Below, one piece after another: positions 1 through 5,914 of a DNA stretch of 10,811 nucleotides (positions are counted from its first letter, which is position 1; each line of letters begins with the position of its first letter). Below the pieces are notes generated by a model. It searched no databases. It had not been told where the DNA came from and saw nothing but the letters and a program-made list of their open reading frames with translations. The position numbers and the translations under genes are program-made. This stretch comes from an uncultured Gammaproteobacteria bacterium (lineage in GTDB: Bacteria > Pseudomonadota > Gammaproteobacteria > Nitrosococcales > Methylophagaceae): contig CAJXPP010000053.1 in the NCBI GenBank assembly GCA_913058195.1, positions 1-10,811 on the forward strand, in the 5' to 3' direction.

Positions 1-48
1 CGAGATCATGCCTAGTCTCGTGGGCTCGGAGATGTGTATAAGAGACAG
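1..48 (+). other. Nextera i7 sequencing adapter (artefact, left end)
   Basis: These bases are not genomic. Positions 30-48 are the 19-bp Tn5 mosaic end AGATGTGTATAAGAGACAG, 15-29 are the Nextera read-2 segment GTCTCGTGGGCTCGG, 7-14 are an 8-base index (CATGCCTA) and 1-6 are the tail of the P7 primer (CGAGAT). The same structure recurs inverted at the other end. Native sequence starts at about 49. Confidence 0.98.
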
Positions 49-698
49 GTACTATATTTTTAGATGAAATTGGTGAGTTATCACTCGACCTTCAAGTTAA
101 GTTACTTCGCGTGATTCAAGAAGGTGAGTTCGAACGCTTGGGAGGTTCATCAACAATCTCTGTTGACGTTAGAATCATTGCTGCTACCCATAGAGACTTG
201 AAACAGATGGTCTCAATAGGTGAGTTTAGAGAAGATTTATTTTATCGGTTAAATGTGTTTCCTATAACGTTACCCCCACTTAGAGAAAGGGGCGGTGATA
301 TAGCCATTATTGTTAAAGCATTTGTAGATAAATTTGCAAAAAAAATGGGTAAACAGATCGATAATATCCCTCAAAAAATAATGAATGAACTCAGTCAATA
401 TGCTTGGCCTGGAAATGTTCGAGAACTAGAAAACATTATTGAGCGTGCTGTAATTCTCTCCAATTCAAATACATTACAACTTCATGATAAATTACATGGA
501 ATAAAGACTACAAATAGTGATACTGACTTAAAGCCATTAGCAGATATGGAAAAGGCACATATAACCAAGGTTCTTAAACATACAGATTGGCGTATATCAG
601 GAGAGGAAGGTGCTGCAACTGTATTGGAAATGCACCCCAACACATTACGATCACGTATGAGTAAATTAGGTATCAAACGTTCAAACTCTTCACTATAA
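49..698 (+). CDS. Sigma-54-dependent transcriptional activator (NtrC/NorR/FhlA class), 3' part only
   Basis: The C-terminal two fifths or so of a bacterial enhancer-binding protein. The frame is open from the adapter junction, entering at the Walker B region (TIFLDEIGEL, from 51), so the true start, the sensor domain, Walker A and the GAFTGA loop lie outside the window. Visible in order are sensor I (RIIAATHRDL), the arginine-finger region (FREDLFYRLNVFP, LPPLRERGGDI), sensor II (WPGNVRELENIIERAVI) and a C-terminal Fis-type helix-turn-helix ending HPNTLRSRMSKLGIKR. Such proteins remodel RNA polymerase-sigma-54 at -24/-12 promoters. One such promoter lies 140 bp downstream of the stop, before the glutaredoxin gene, so that operon is its most likely target. 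The signal cannot be deduced without the N terminus. A NorR-like NO sensor would suit the neighbourhood but is only a guess. A GTG at 111 is internal and is not the start. Confidence 0.95.
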
Positions 699-719
699 AT
701 ATCAGTAAGTATTTATGTT

Positions 720-743
720 AAATATCGTTTATATACGGTATTT
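720..743. promoter_or_regulatory. 24-bp imperfect palindrome, candidate enhancer site for the sigma-54 activator
   Basis: The arms AAATATCGT (720-728) and ACGGTATTT (735-743) are complementary at 8 of 9 positions around a TTATAT core. The centre lies about 130 bp upstream of the transcription start predicted from the -24/-12 element, a usual distance for an enhancer bound by a sigma-54 activator. It has no U-tract and an AT-rich stem, so it does not look like a terminator. Assigning it to the upstream regulator is inference. Confidence 0.4.
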
Positions 744-837
744 CGTGCTAAAAGATAAAATAATTAAACAACTATTCACATTAATCTTTACCGTTAACCT
801 ATTGTTTTTAATGTTTATTAAATTAAATTTTAAGCTC

Positions 838-853
838 TGGCACAGCTTGTGCA
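838..853 (+). promoter_or_regulatory. Sigma-54 (-24/-12) promoter before glutaredoxin
   Basis: TGGCACAGCTTGTGCA matches the TGGCACG-N4-TTGCA consensus except at two less critical positions. The invariant GG (839-840) and GC (851-852) are at the required spacing of 12 between first bases. The predicted start of transcription is about 864, giving a leader of about 29 nt to the ATG at 893. The gene immediately upstream encodes a sigma-54 activator, which supports the call. Confidence 0.85.
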
Positions 854-892
854 ATCTACTGTTTACCGATTTGGTATTTTTAGGAGAACAGT

Positions 893-1156
893 ATGAATCA
901 AGTAAAAATTGTCACCAGCCCTACATGTACTTATTGCCATGCAGCCAAAAGTTTATTAGATCAACAAGGCATTCCATACCAAGAGCTTGATTTAATTAAA
1001 CAGAGTGAGCAGTCAAAACAATTAATTGCACTTAGCGGTCAAAGAACAGTGCCGCAAATCTTTATCGACGATAAATCTATCGGCGGTTTTAGCGAGTTAA
1101 GCAAAATAATTAATAAAAATGAGTTTGGTTTATACCAAGCACAAACATCAATTTAA
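893..1156 (+). CDS. Glutaredoxin (GrxC-like)
   Basis: An 87-residue cytoplasmic thioredoxin-fold protein of normal glutaredoxin length that reduces disulfides or glutathione mixed disulfides using glutathione. The N-terminal active site is CTYC (residues 10-13) followed by HAAK, close to the CPYC-H-AK pattern of GrxC. The cis-proline loop RTVPQIF and the GG-containing glutathione-binding stretch (SIGGFSEL) are both present. The two active-site cysteines suggest a dithiol enzyme. A strong AGGAG (882-886) precedes the ATG. It is the first gene after the -24/-12 promoter and is followed 21 nt later by the alpha/beta hydrolase gene, so the two are probably one transcript. An overlapping ORF at 715-990 in another frame is a shadow. 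Confidence 0.95.
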   Translation: MNQVKIVTSPTCTYCHAAKSLLDQQGIPYQELDLIKQSEQSKQLIALSGQRTVPQIFIDDKSIGGFSELSKIINKNEFGLYQAQTSI

Positions 1157-1177
1157 TTATAGGTTCGGGAGATAACA

Positions 1178-2203
1178 ATGAATAATCAAACAAGTAAATT
1201 TATAAAACTCGCATTAACAGCAGTAGCTTTCAATTTTGTTAGTTTACAGCCGGTTTTGGCAACAGAAACATTGAGTGATGTTAAATACAAAACAGTTACC
1301 GTTGAAGGGCAGGAAATTTTCTACCGTGAAGCGGGAGATCCAAGTAATCCAACCATCCTATTATTGCATGGCTTTCCAACCTCATCGCATATGTTTCGTG
1401 AATTGATTCCTGAATTATCAGAACAATATCACCTTGTTGCACCTGATTATCCAGGCTTTGGTCATAGTTCAATGCCAGCAGTGACAGAGTTTGACTATAG
1501 CTTTGATAACTTAGGTAATATTGTCGATAAATTTATTGATACGGTAGGCCTAAAAAAATACAGCTTATACCTAATGGATTATGGCGCACCCGTTGGTTTT
1601 CGAGTCGCCACACAACATCCTGAACGTGTTGAATCGTTAATTATCCAAAATGGTAATGCCTATGAAGAAGGTATTAATAATAACTTTTGGGAACCGATTC
1701 AAGCGTACTGGAAAGATCGCAAAGCGGTTAATAAAGGCTTAGACAATGATTGGTGGAAAAATATTAAGGCAGCCTATAAACAGCCTAATATGACCAATGA
1801 TGATGCACTGCGTTTTCTCGTCACCGAAGGTGCAACAAAGTGGCAATACACCAATGGGGTACGTAATGCTGAAAGTATTAGTCCTGATACATGGAATCAC
1901 GTACAACCCTTATTAGATAGAGAGGGTAATACTGATATTCAGCTTCAACTTTTCTATAGCTATGGCTCAAATCCACCGCTTTACCCAGAGTGGCAAGCCT
2001 ATATGCGGAAGCATCAACCACCAACATTGATTGTTTGGGGGGATAAAGATGAAATTTTTCCAGCTGCTGGCGCCTATCCGTATAAACGTGATCTGAAAAA
2101 TGTTGATTTCAACTTACTCAATACAGGTCATTTTGCTTTAGAAGAAGATGTCAATGTAATTGCTAAGCATATTAAACGTTTTTTAAGTAAACAAACTTAC
2201 TAA
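1178..2203 (+). CDS. Exported alpha/beta-fold hydrolase with Asp nucleophile (epoxide hydrolase/dehalogenase-like)
   Basis: 341 residues. The first ~28 look like a Sec signal peptide (basic start, hydrophobic run, LQPVLA before TE), so the enzyme is probably periplasmic. The alpha/beta hydrolase core shows an oxyanion-hole motif HGFP (64-67), a nucleophile elbow LMDYGAPVG with Asp134 where serine hydrolases have Ser, an acid region VWGDKDEIFP (Asp289/Asp291) and the catalytic His in NTGHFALEE (His318). An Asp nucleophile is typical of epoxide hydrolases and haloalkane dehalogenases. The residue after it is Tyr, not the Trp of classical dehalogenases (DWGG), so dehalogenation is less likely. 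The substrate is unknown. GGGAG (1167-1171) is the ribosome site. It lies in the probable sigma-54-driven operon and is followed by a hairpin. Confidence 0.88.
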   Translation: MNNQTSKFIKLALTAVAFNFVSLQPVLATETLSDVKYKTVTVEGQEIFYREAGDPSNPTILLLHGFPTSSHMFRELIPELSEQYHLVAPDYPGFGHSSMPAVTEFDYSFDNLGNIVDKFIDTVGLKKYSLYLMDYGAPVGFRVATQHPERVESLIIQNGNAYEEGINNNFWEPIQAYWKDRKAVNKGLDNDWWKNIKAAYKQPNMTNDDALRFLVTEGATKWQYTNGVRNAESISPDTWNHVQPLLDREGNTDIQLQLFYSYGSNPPLYPEWQAYMRKHQPPTLIVWGDKDEIFPAAGAYPYKRDLKNVDFNLLNTGHFALEEDVNVIAKHIKRFLSKQTY

Positions 2204-2219
2204 AGCCGCTAATTGTTAA

Positions 2220-2253
2220 GGAAAGTAGAGGCGTTTATCAGCCTCTGCTTTTC
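2220..2253 (+). terminator. Hairpin between hydrolase and PPOX genes (possible terminator/attenuator)
   Basis: The stem core GTAGAGGC (2225-2232) pairs with GCCTCTGC (2241-2248) with one G-U wobble and an 8-nt loop. Flanking A/T pairs extend it to about 13 bp (2220-2232 with 2241-2253). TTTT (2249-2252) follows the GC-rich part. It may end or attenuate transcription 17 nt after the hydrolase stop. The next ribosome site follows within 10 nt, so read-through into the next gene is also plausible. Confidence 0.6.
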
Positions 2254-2273
2254 AGTTAATGAGGATAAATACA

Positions 2274-2846
2274 ATGGATCAAAACTTCACAAAACTTGCT
2301 TTTACAGATAGCGTTAAGGAAGTTCAACAACACTATGGGACACGAGACTCTTATTCGAAAATGGAAACCTCAGGTGATCGTTTTACGCTTACTTTTAATG
2401 AGCGATCATTTATTGAATCACGAGACAGCTTTTATATGGGCACTGTCGGTGAGAATGGCTGGCCTTATGTTCAATTTCGTGGTGGTCCAAAAGGTTTTTT
2501 AAAAGTGGTAGATAATACCACCATGGCCTATGTTGATTTTCGTGGTAATGGCCAATACATAAGCACGGGCAACATCAATGAAAATAATAAAACATCCTTA
2601 TTTTTGATGGATTACCCATCACAACGACGGCTAAAAATATGGGTTGAAACAAGCATCATAAAAGCCGATGAAAATGAACAGTTATTGAAACAATTACAAG
2701 TGGATGACTATAAGGCGCGCGTTGAACGTATCGTAACATTCAAGGTCCGGGCCTATGACTGGAACTGTCCACAGCACATTACACCGCGTTATACTTTAGA
2801 TGAGATTGAAAAATTTAAAAATGACATTAATAACGATACTTTATAA
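2274..2846 (+). CDS. Pyridoxamine 5'-phosphate oxidase (PPOX)-family flavoprotein
   Basis: A 190-residue split-barrel flavin protein of the PPOX-like superfamily. The signature block is FIESRDSFYMGTVGENGWPY (46-65), followed by QFRGGPKGFL, YVDFRGNGQYISTGN and SLFLMDYPSQRRLKIW. The C terminus has the family-specific YDWNCPQHITPRYT (161-174). Members usually bind FMN and act as small-molecule oxidoreductases. True PNP oxidase activity is not implied, and the substrate is unknown. An ATG at 2259 would add five residues, but GAGGA (2261-2265) sits about 8 nt before the ATG at 2274, favouring the later start. Gene order suggests it belongs with glutaredoxin and the hydrolase in a redox/detoxification set, separated by a hairpin. 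It converges with the AraC gene, with 22 bp between stops. Confidence 0.87.
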   Translation: MDQNFTKLAFTDSVKEVQQHYGTRDSYSKMETSGDRFTLTFNERSFIESRDSFYMGTVGENGWPYVQFRGGPKGFLKVVDNTTMAYVDFRGNGQYISTGNINENNKTSLFLMDYPSQRRLKIWVETSIIKADENEQLLKQLQVDDYKARVERIVTFKVRAYDWNCPQHITPRYTLDEIEKFKNDINNDTL

Positions 2847-2868
2847 TTTAGTCTGCTAGAAATCGGCT

Positions 2869-3771
2869 TTATAAATTAGTAATTCCACTTGTTTTTCTGA
2901 CGGCACCAGGTGGATTGCCTATATGCTGTTTAAAGGCCTTTCTGAATGAAGCTTCTGATTGATAAGTCATTTGTTCAGCAATTTTAGCAATAGATTTATT
3001 GCCTGTTATCAGCATGTCATGTGCACATTGCATTCGCCAGTGAGTTACATAATACATAGGTGTAACAACCATTATGGTTTGGAACCTATTCGAAAATGCT
3101 GAGCGTGACATGCCGGCTTTTTCTGCTAGTAACTCTACTGACCAAGTTATATAAGGTGAAGCATGAAAGGCATCTAAAGCACGATACAAACTTGGATCAG
3201 CCAGTGCTGCTATAAAGCCTTGTTTGGTATCATTTTTACTTATCCAGCTTCTGATAATCTGCACGAATAGCACGTCACATAATTTATCAACAACTGCAGT
3301 CGAGCCAAGAGAATCACTTTGAGATTCACGACAGATAAATTGTATCAAACTATCTAGCCAGACAGCATTATCAGGATCAGCATTTTTAATGTGTACGACT
3401 TCAGGTAATGCATTCAGTATTGGATTGACCACATTACTTTCAAACTCAAACACACCACAGATGATTTTAGTTGTAGGCTCAGATAAATCTGACCCAAACA
3501 GAATACCAGGCTCTAAATATAGGGGATACTTATTACTTTCAGTAACAAAATGTTTTGCATCACGAGGGAAAAACACTAGATCGCCACTGCGCAAGGTGAT
3601 TGCTTGCGGCTCATTTGGTAAATGTAGCCAGCATGTACCGCGCTCTACAATATGGAAATGAGCTTCATTGGTTTCTTTAGATGAGATTGACCACGAACCA
3701 CAAAAATCAGCTTGAAAATACACACTTGCCTTGAGACGAAGTAATTTTAAAATATTACTTAATACATCCAT
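2869..3771 (-). CDS. AraC-family transcriptional regulator with N-terminal cupin domain
   Basis: 300 residues from the preferred start. The N-terminal half is an AraC-type cupin of the kind seen in RclR-like regulators (MDVLSNILKLLRL, then ADFCGSWS, AHFHIVERGTCWLHLP, SGDLVFFPRDAKH). Cys24, His38, His40 and Cys47 are possible sensing or metal-binding residues. The C-terminal ~95 residues form the paired HTH of AraC proteins (WSVELLAEKAGMSRSAFSNRF and SIAKIAEQMTYQSEASFRKAFK), ending in GNPPGAVRK. The open frame extends to 3825, but the extra 18 residues do not fit the family and MDVLS is a typical beginning. No strong ribosome site is visible for either start. It is divergent from the broken cupredoxin gene and convergent with the PPOX gene, so it may control either side. 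Confidence 0.9.
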   Translation of the reverse strand: MDVLSNILKLLRLKASVYFQADFCGSWSISSKETNEAHFHIVERGTCWLHLPNEPQAITLRSGDLVFFPRDAKHFVTESNKYPLYLEPGILFGSDLSEPTTKIICGVFEFESNVVNPILNALPEVVHIKNADPDNAVWLDSLIQFICRESQSDSLGSTAVVDKLCDVLFVQIIRSWISKNDTKQGFIAALADPSLYRALDAFHASPYITWSVELLAEKAGMSRSAFSNRFQTIMVVTPMYYVTHWRMQCAHDMLITGNKSIAKIAEQMTYQSEASFRKAFKQHIGNPPGAVRKTSGITNL

Positions 3772-3899
3772 TCTAATTATCCAATATAAAATACGATATG
3801 ACATAAGGAGTGGACAATATAGCATATATAATATTTACACCGCCTTTATAATAGCTACTAATCGTTAATTAAGACGAGATTTAAATAGAAGGTATGAAC

Positions 3900-4264
3900 A
3901 TGAATATTAAAAATTTACTGAAAAGTGTTATTTTCGGAGCAGCAATTGTTGCATCAGGAATATCATTGGCAGACACACCTACAACAGTTAGAGGGATTGA
4001 CCACCATACACCTTGATGAATACAACGGTTATTTTTCAGCAGATGAAACCTTAGCAGGACTGAAAGCTGGAGAATATGAATTCATTATTGAAAATAAAGC
4101 GGGGAAATTAGTTGGCTTTTGCCGTAACCCATGAGTTTCTAGAACAAACACCGATTGAGGTCGGTGAAACTATAAAAACTCGCGTTACCGTTACTGAAAA
4201 TGGCTTTAGATACCGTTGCCCAATTAACCCAACTCCATGGTATGAAGTTGGTGTTACTCAATAA
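3900..4264 (+). pseudogene. Small exported cupredoxin-like protein, interrupted by two +1 frameshifts
   Basis: Three consecutive frames join into one plausible protein of about 120 residues. Frame 1 from ATG 3900 (AGAAGG at 3887-3892) gives a signal peptide ending GISLADTPTTV, then hits TGA at 4014. Removing one A near 3990 continues as EGLTTIHLDEYNGYFSADET and LKAGEYEFIIENKAGKLVGF. Removing one T from the TTTT run at 4117-4120 continues as AVTHEFLEQTPIEVGETIKT and on to GFRYRCPINPTPWYEVGVTQ with TAA at 4262. The beta-strand spacing and the LKAGEYEFIIEN-K pattern resemble periplasmic cupredoxins, but a Cys-His-Met copper-binding loop is not evident (the only late Cys is in RYRCPINP). This is either a recent pseudogene or two sequencing insertions. 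The broken frame itself is directly visible; the fold call is tentative. Confidence 0.75.
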
Positions 4265-4272
4265 ATAGCCAT

Positions 4273-4309
4273 TACTATCTGAACTAAAATTATACAAGTC
4301 CAGATAGTA
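4273..4309. repeat. Inverted repeat with 9-bp perfect arms
   Basis: TACTATCTG (4273-4281) and CAGATAGTA (4301-4309) are exact reverse complements. After one mismatch three more pairs form inside, leaving an AT-rich loop of about 11 nt. It lies 8 bp after the cupredoxin-like gene and 31 bp before the AhpD-like start. There is no U-tract, so it is either a weak transcript end structure or an operator for the downstream gene. Confidence 0.55.
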
Positions 4310-4340
4310 CATTACAGACTCAGACTTTCAGGTGATAAAA

Positions 4341-4904
4341 ATGAATTCAGAATATAAATTAACATTGCAAAATAAAACCATCGATAACGCAGAACAAAAC
4401 GCTAGCATACAACTTACTGAGGCTAAACAAGCAATGGGGTTTGTCCCTAATATGTACTCAGCAATGGCCAACTCACCGGCTTTACTTGATACTTATCTAC
4501 ATGGCTATAAATTATTTAGAGAGCAATCTCATTATAGTACAATAGAACAAGAGGTAATCTTTCTAGCTATTAGCCGCGAAAATGGTTGTAGTTATTGTAT
4601 GGCTGCACATAGTTTTGTTGCAGATAATATGTCAAAAGTACCTGTTGAGGTTACTGATGCCATTCGTAATGACTCAGTGATCAATGATGTTAAGTTGTCA
4701 GCATTAGCACTATTTACAACAAAAATGGTTAAAACAAGAGGACTTCCTACGCAAAATGATGTGAATAACTTTTTAGAATCAGGTTATACAGAACATCAGG
4801 TATTGGAAATTATATTGGCTATTTCTGTTAAAACAATCAGTAACTATGCAAATCATATTTTTCACACAGAGGTCGATGATACCTTTAGTGATAGAGTTTG
4901 GTAG
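4341..4904 (+). CDS. Carboxymuconolactone decarboxylase/AhpD-family peroxidase-like protein
   Basis: 187 residues, all-alpha, in the CMD/AhpD superfamily. The redox motif is in SRENGCSYCMAAHSF: Cys83 and Cys86 (CxxC) with His90 and an upstream Glu71. Glu71, Cys83, Cys86 and His90 have the same spacing as the Glu-Cys-Cys-His relay of AhpD. The His between the AhpD cysteines is Tyr85 here. Such proteins reduce peroxides or act as disulfide reductants. An earlier GTG at 4332 is in frame, but AGGTGA (4330-4335) sits 5 nt before ATG 4341, so the later start is chosen. A tRNA gene follows 22 nt after the stop. Together with glutaredoxin, hydrolase and PPOX it gives this half of the window an oxidative or electrophile stress character (inference). 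Confidence 0.88.
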   Translation: MNSEYKLTLQNKTIDNAEQNASIQLTEAKQAMGFVPNMYSAMANSPALLDTYLHGYKLFREQSHYSTIEQEVIFLAISRENGCSYCMAAHSFVADNMSKVPVEVTDAIRNDSVINDVKLSALALFTTKMVKTRGLPTQNDVNNFLESGYTEHQVLEIILAISVKTISNYANHIFHTEVDDTFSDRVW

Positions 4905-4926
4905 GTCTGTTAGAATAAATGAATAT

Positions 4927-5000
4927 GGCTGGGTGGCAGAATGTTTATGCCGTGGCCTGCAACGTCACGTATGTTGGTTTAAATCCAACCCCAGCCTCCA
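4927..5000 (+). tRNA. tRNA-Cys (GCA), divergent
   Basis: A full cloverleaf can be drawn. The acceptor stem GGCTGGG (4927-4933) pairs perfectly with CCCAGCC (4990-4996). Discriminator T (4997) and encoded CCA (4998-5000) follow, and U73 is the hallmark of tRNA-Cys. The D-stem GCA pairs with TGC. The anticodon stem GTGGC/GTCAC (one G-U) carries loop CTGCAAC with anticodon GCA at 4959-4961. The variable loop is GTAT and the T-stem GTTGG/CCAAC encloses loop TTTAAAT. The D-loop has G-T where GG (18-19) is expected, and the T-loop has TTT instead of TTC, so the tertiary G19-C56 pair is replaced by U and U. The A15-U48 Levitt pair is intact. It may be functional but divergent, or decaying. It could be co-transcribed with the AhpD-like gene. 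Confidence 0.88.
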
Positions 5001-5103
5001 TTATGATTACTGTTTACATGCGCTATTAACCTATTATAGTCTTTCAATTTTAAAAAATATGGAACTTTATTTTTAACTTTCTAATTATGAGACTTTAATT
5101 TTA

Positions 5104-5817
5104 ATGAAAAATAAGAATACTATTGAACTTAGTGAAACTACTATACACGCTATGCGTCAATGCATTCTTCTTCAAAGCTTAGACGCCGATGATTTTTCTC
5201 AGATTGTACAAACATCCAAACTACGTAATTTAGATGAGAATGAAACCTTATTCGAACAAGGCGAACAACTAAGTGCGATCTACTTACTCCTCTCTGGAGG
5301 CATTAAGTTACAACGGTTAGCACCTAATGGTGAAGAAAAGGTCTTTGAGATTATTCGGCCAGGCCAAACATTTGCTGAAGCGGTTCTTTTTTCAGGCGGT
5401 TCACGATATCCTGTATCTTCTATTTCACTTGCACCGTCAGTTGTCGTTAGTATTCATGCAAAAACCTACCTAGAATTACTTAATACATCTAATGAATTAT
5501 CTATGAATTTATTAGCCAAATTAAGCCAACGATTACACTGGATGATTAACGAAGTTGATCGGCTCACATTGCATAATGCAACCTTCCGTTTAGTCGATTA
5601 TCTTTTGAGTCATATATCAAATGATAATAATGAGTCTGCGGGAATAACACTAACAGCGCCAAAACAAGTTATTGCCTCCCGTTTATCTATTAAACCAGAG
5701 ACGCTATCTAGGACATTTAAAGACCTATCTAAGCGAGGTCTAATTCTCTTAAATGGTTCAGAAATAGAGTTGTTAGATGTCGAGAAATTACGTGAGTTAA
5801 TTTCTCTTGAATCCTAG
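5104..5817 (+). CDS. dnr: Crp/Fnr-family regulator, DNR-type NO-responsive activator
   Basis: 237 residues. The cyclic-nucleotide-binding-like beta barrel (about 20-135) includes FEQGEQLSAIYLLLSGGIKL and the DNR-like stretch EKVFEIIRPGQTFAEAVLF (78-96). A dimerisation helix follows, then a Crp-type HTH (APKQVIASRLSIKPETLSRTF, about 185-205), whose E-x-x-SR recognition pattern (Glu199, Ser202, Arg203) reads TTGA-N4-TCAA boxes. The only N-terminal cysteine is Cys20, so there is no FNR iron-sulfur cluster. This matches DNR/NNR proteins, which bind heme and sense NO. Two matching boxes lie downstream, before norC and norE, so it is the likely activator of the nor operon. No convincing ribosome site precedes ATG 5104; Met17 is an alternative but would remove N-terminal residues that look family-like. 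Confidence 0.88.
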   Translation: MKNKNTIELSETTIHAMRQCILLQSLDADDFSQIVQTSKLRNLDENETLFEQGEQLSAIYLLLSGGIKLQRLAPNGEEKVFEIIRPGQTFAEAVLFSGGSRYPVSSISLAPSVVVSIHAKTYLELLNTSNELSMNLLAKLSQRLHWMINEVDRLTLHNATFRLVDYLLSHISNDNNESAGITLTAPKQVIASRLSIKPETLSRTFKDLSKRGLILLNGSEIELLDVEKLRELISLES

Positions 5818-5841
5818 CCTGTTTTAAATCTAATTTTTCAC

Positions 5842-5855
5842 TTGACTTAAGTCAA
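5842..5855. promoter_or_regulatory. DNR/FNR box upstream of norC
   Basis: TTGACTTAAGTCAA is a perfect palindrome fitting the TTGAC/T-N4-A/GTCAA consensus. Its centre (5848.5) is 41.5 bp upstream of the start predicted from the -10 at 5878-5883, the classical class II activator position. An extra GTCAA half-site follows at 5857-5861. Confidence 0.93.
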
Positions 5856-5877
5856 GGTCAATCACTACCCATCTTAA

Positions 5878-5883
5878 TATACT
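5878..5883 (+). promoter_or_regulatory. -10 element of the norCB promoter
   Basis: TATACT matches the sigma-70 -10 consensus TATAAT at five of six positions. No -35 hexamer is needed because the DNR box occupies that region. The expected start is about 5890, giving a leader of about 25 nt with AGGAG at 5903-5907 before the norC ATG. Confidence 0.75.
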
Positions 5884-5914
5884 CATCCACACTTTTATAA
5901 TTAGGAGAAGTGTG

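Noticed and set aside
715..990. 91-residue open frame before glutaredoxin
   Set aside because: It overlaps glutaredoxin in another frame and runs through the sigma-54 promoter; no ribosome site and no recognisable protein.
3389..3661. 90-residue open frame on the plus strand
   Set aside because: Lies wholly antisense to the well-supported AraC gene.
3862..3877. TTAATTAA and TCGT/ACGA dyad before the cupredoxin-like gene
   Set aside because: The two symmetries are not concentric and the arms are only 4 bp; expected by chance in AT-rich DNA.
3900..4264. Programmed ribosomal frameshifting in the cupredoxin-like gene
   Set aside because: Two shifts would be needed in a 120-residue protein and neither site shows a slippery heptamer with a following structure; mutation or sequencing error is simpler.
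4846..5076. 76-residue open frame after the AhpD-like gene
   Set aside because: It overlaps the 3' end of that gene in another frame and runs through the tRNA; composition is not protein-like.
5001..5103. Possible promoter or terminator between tRNA and dnr
   Set aside because: AT-rich throughout; no hairpin with U-tract and no -35/-10 pair stands out.
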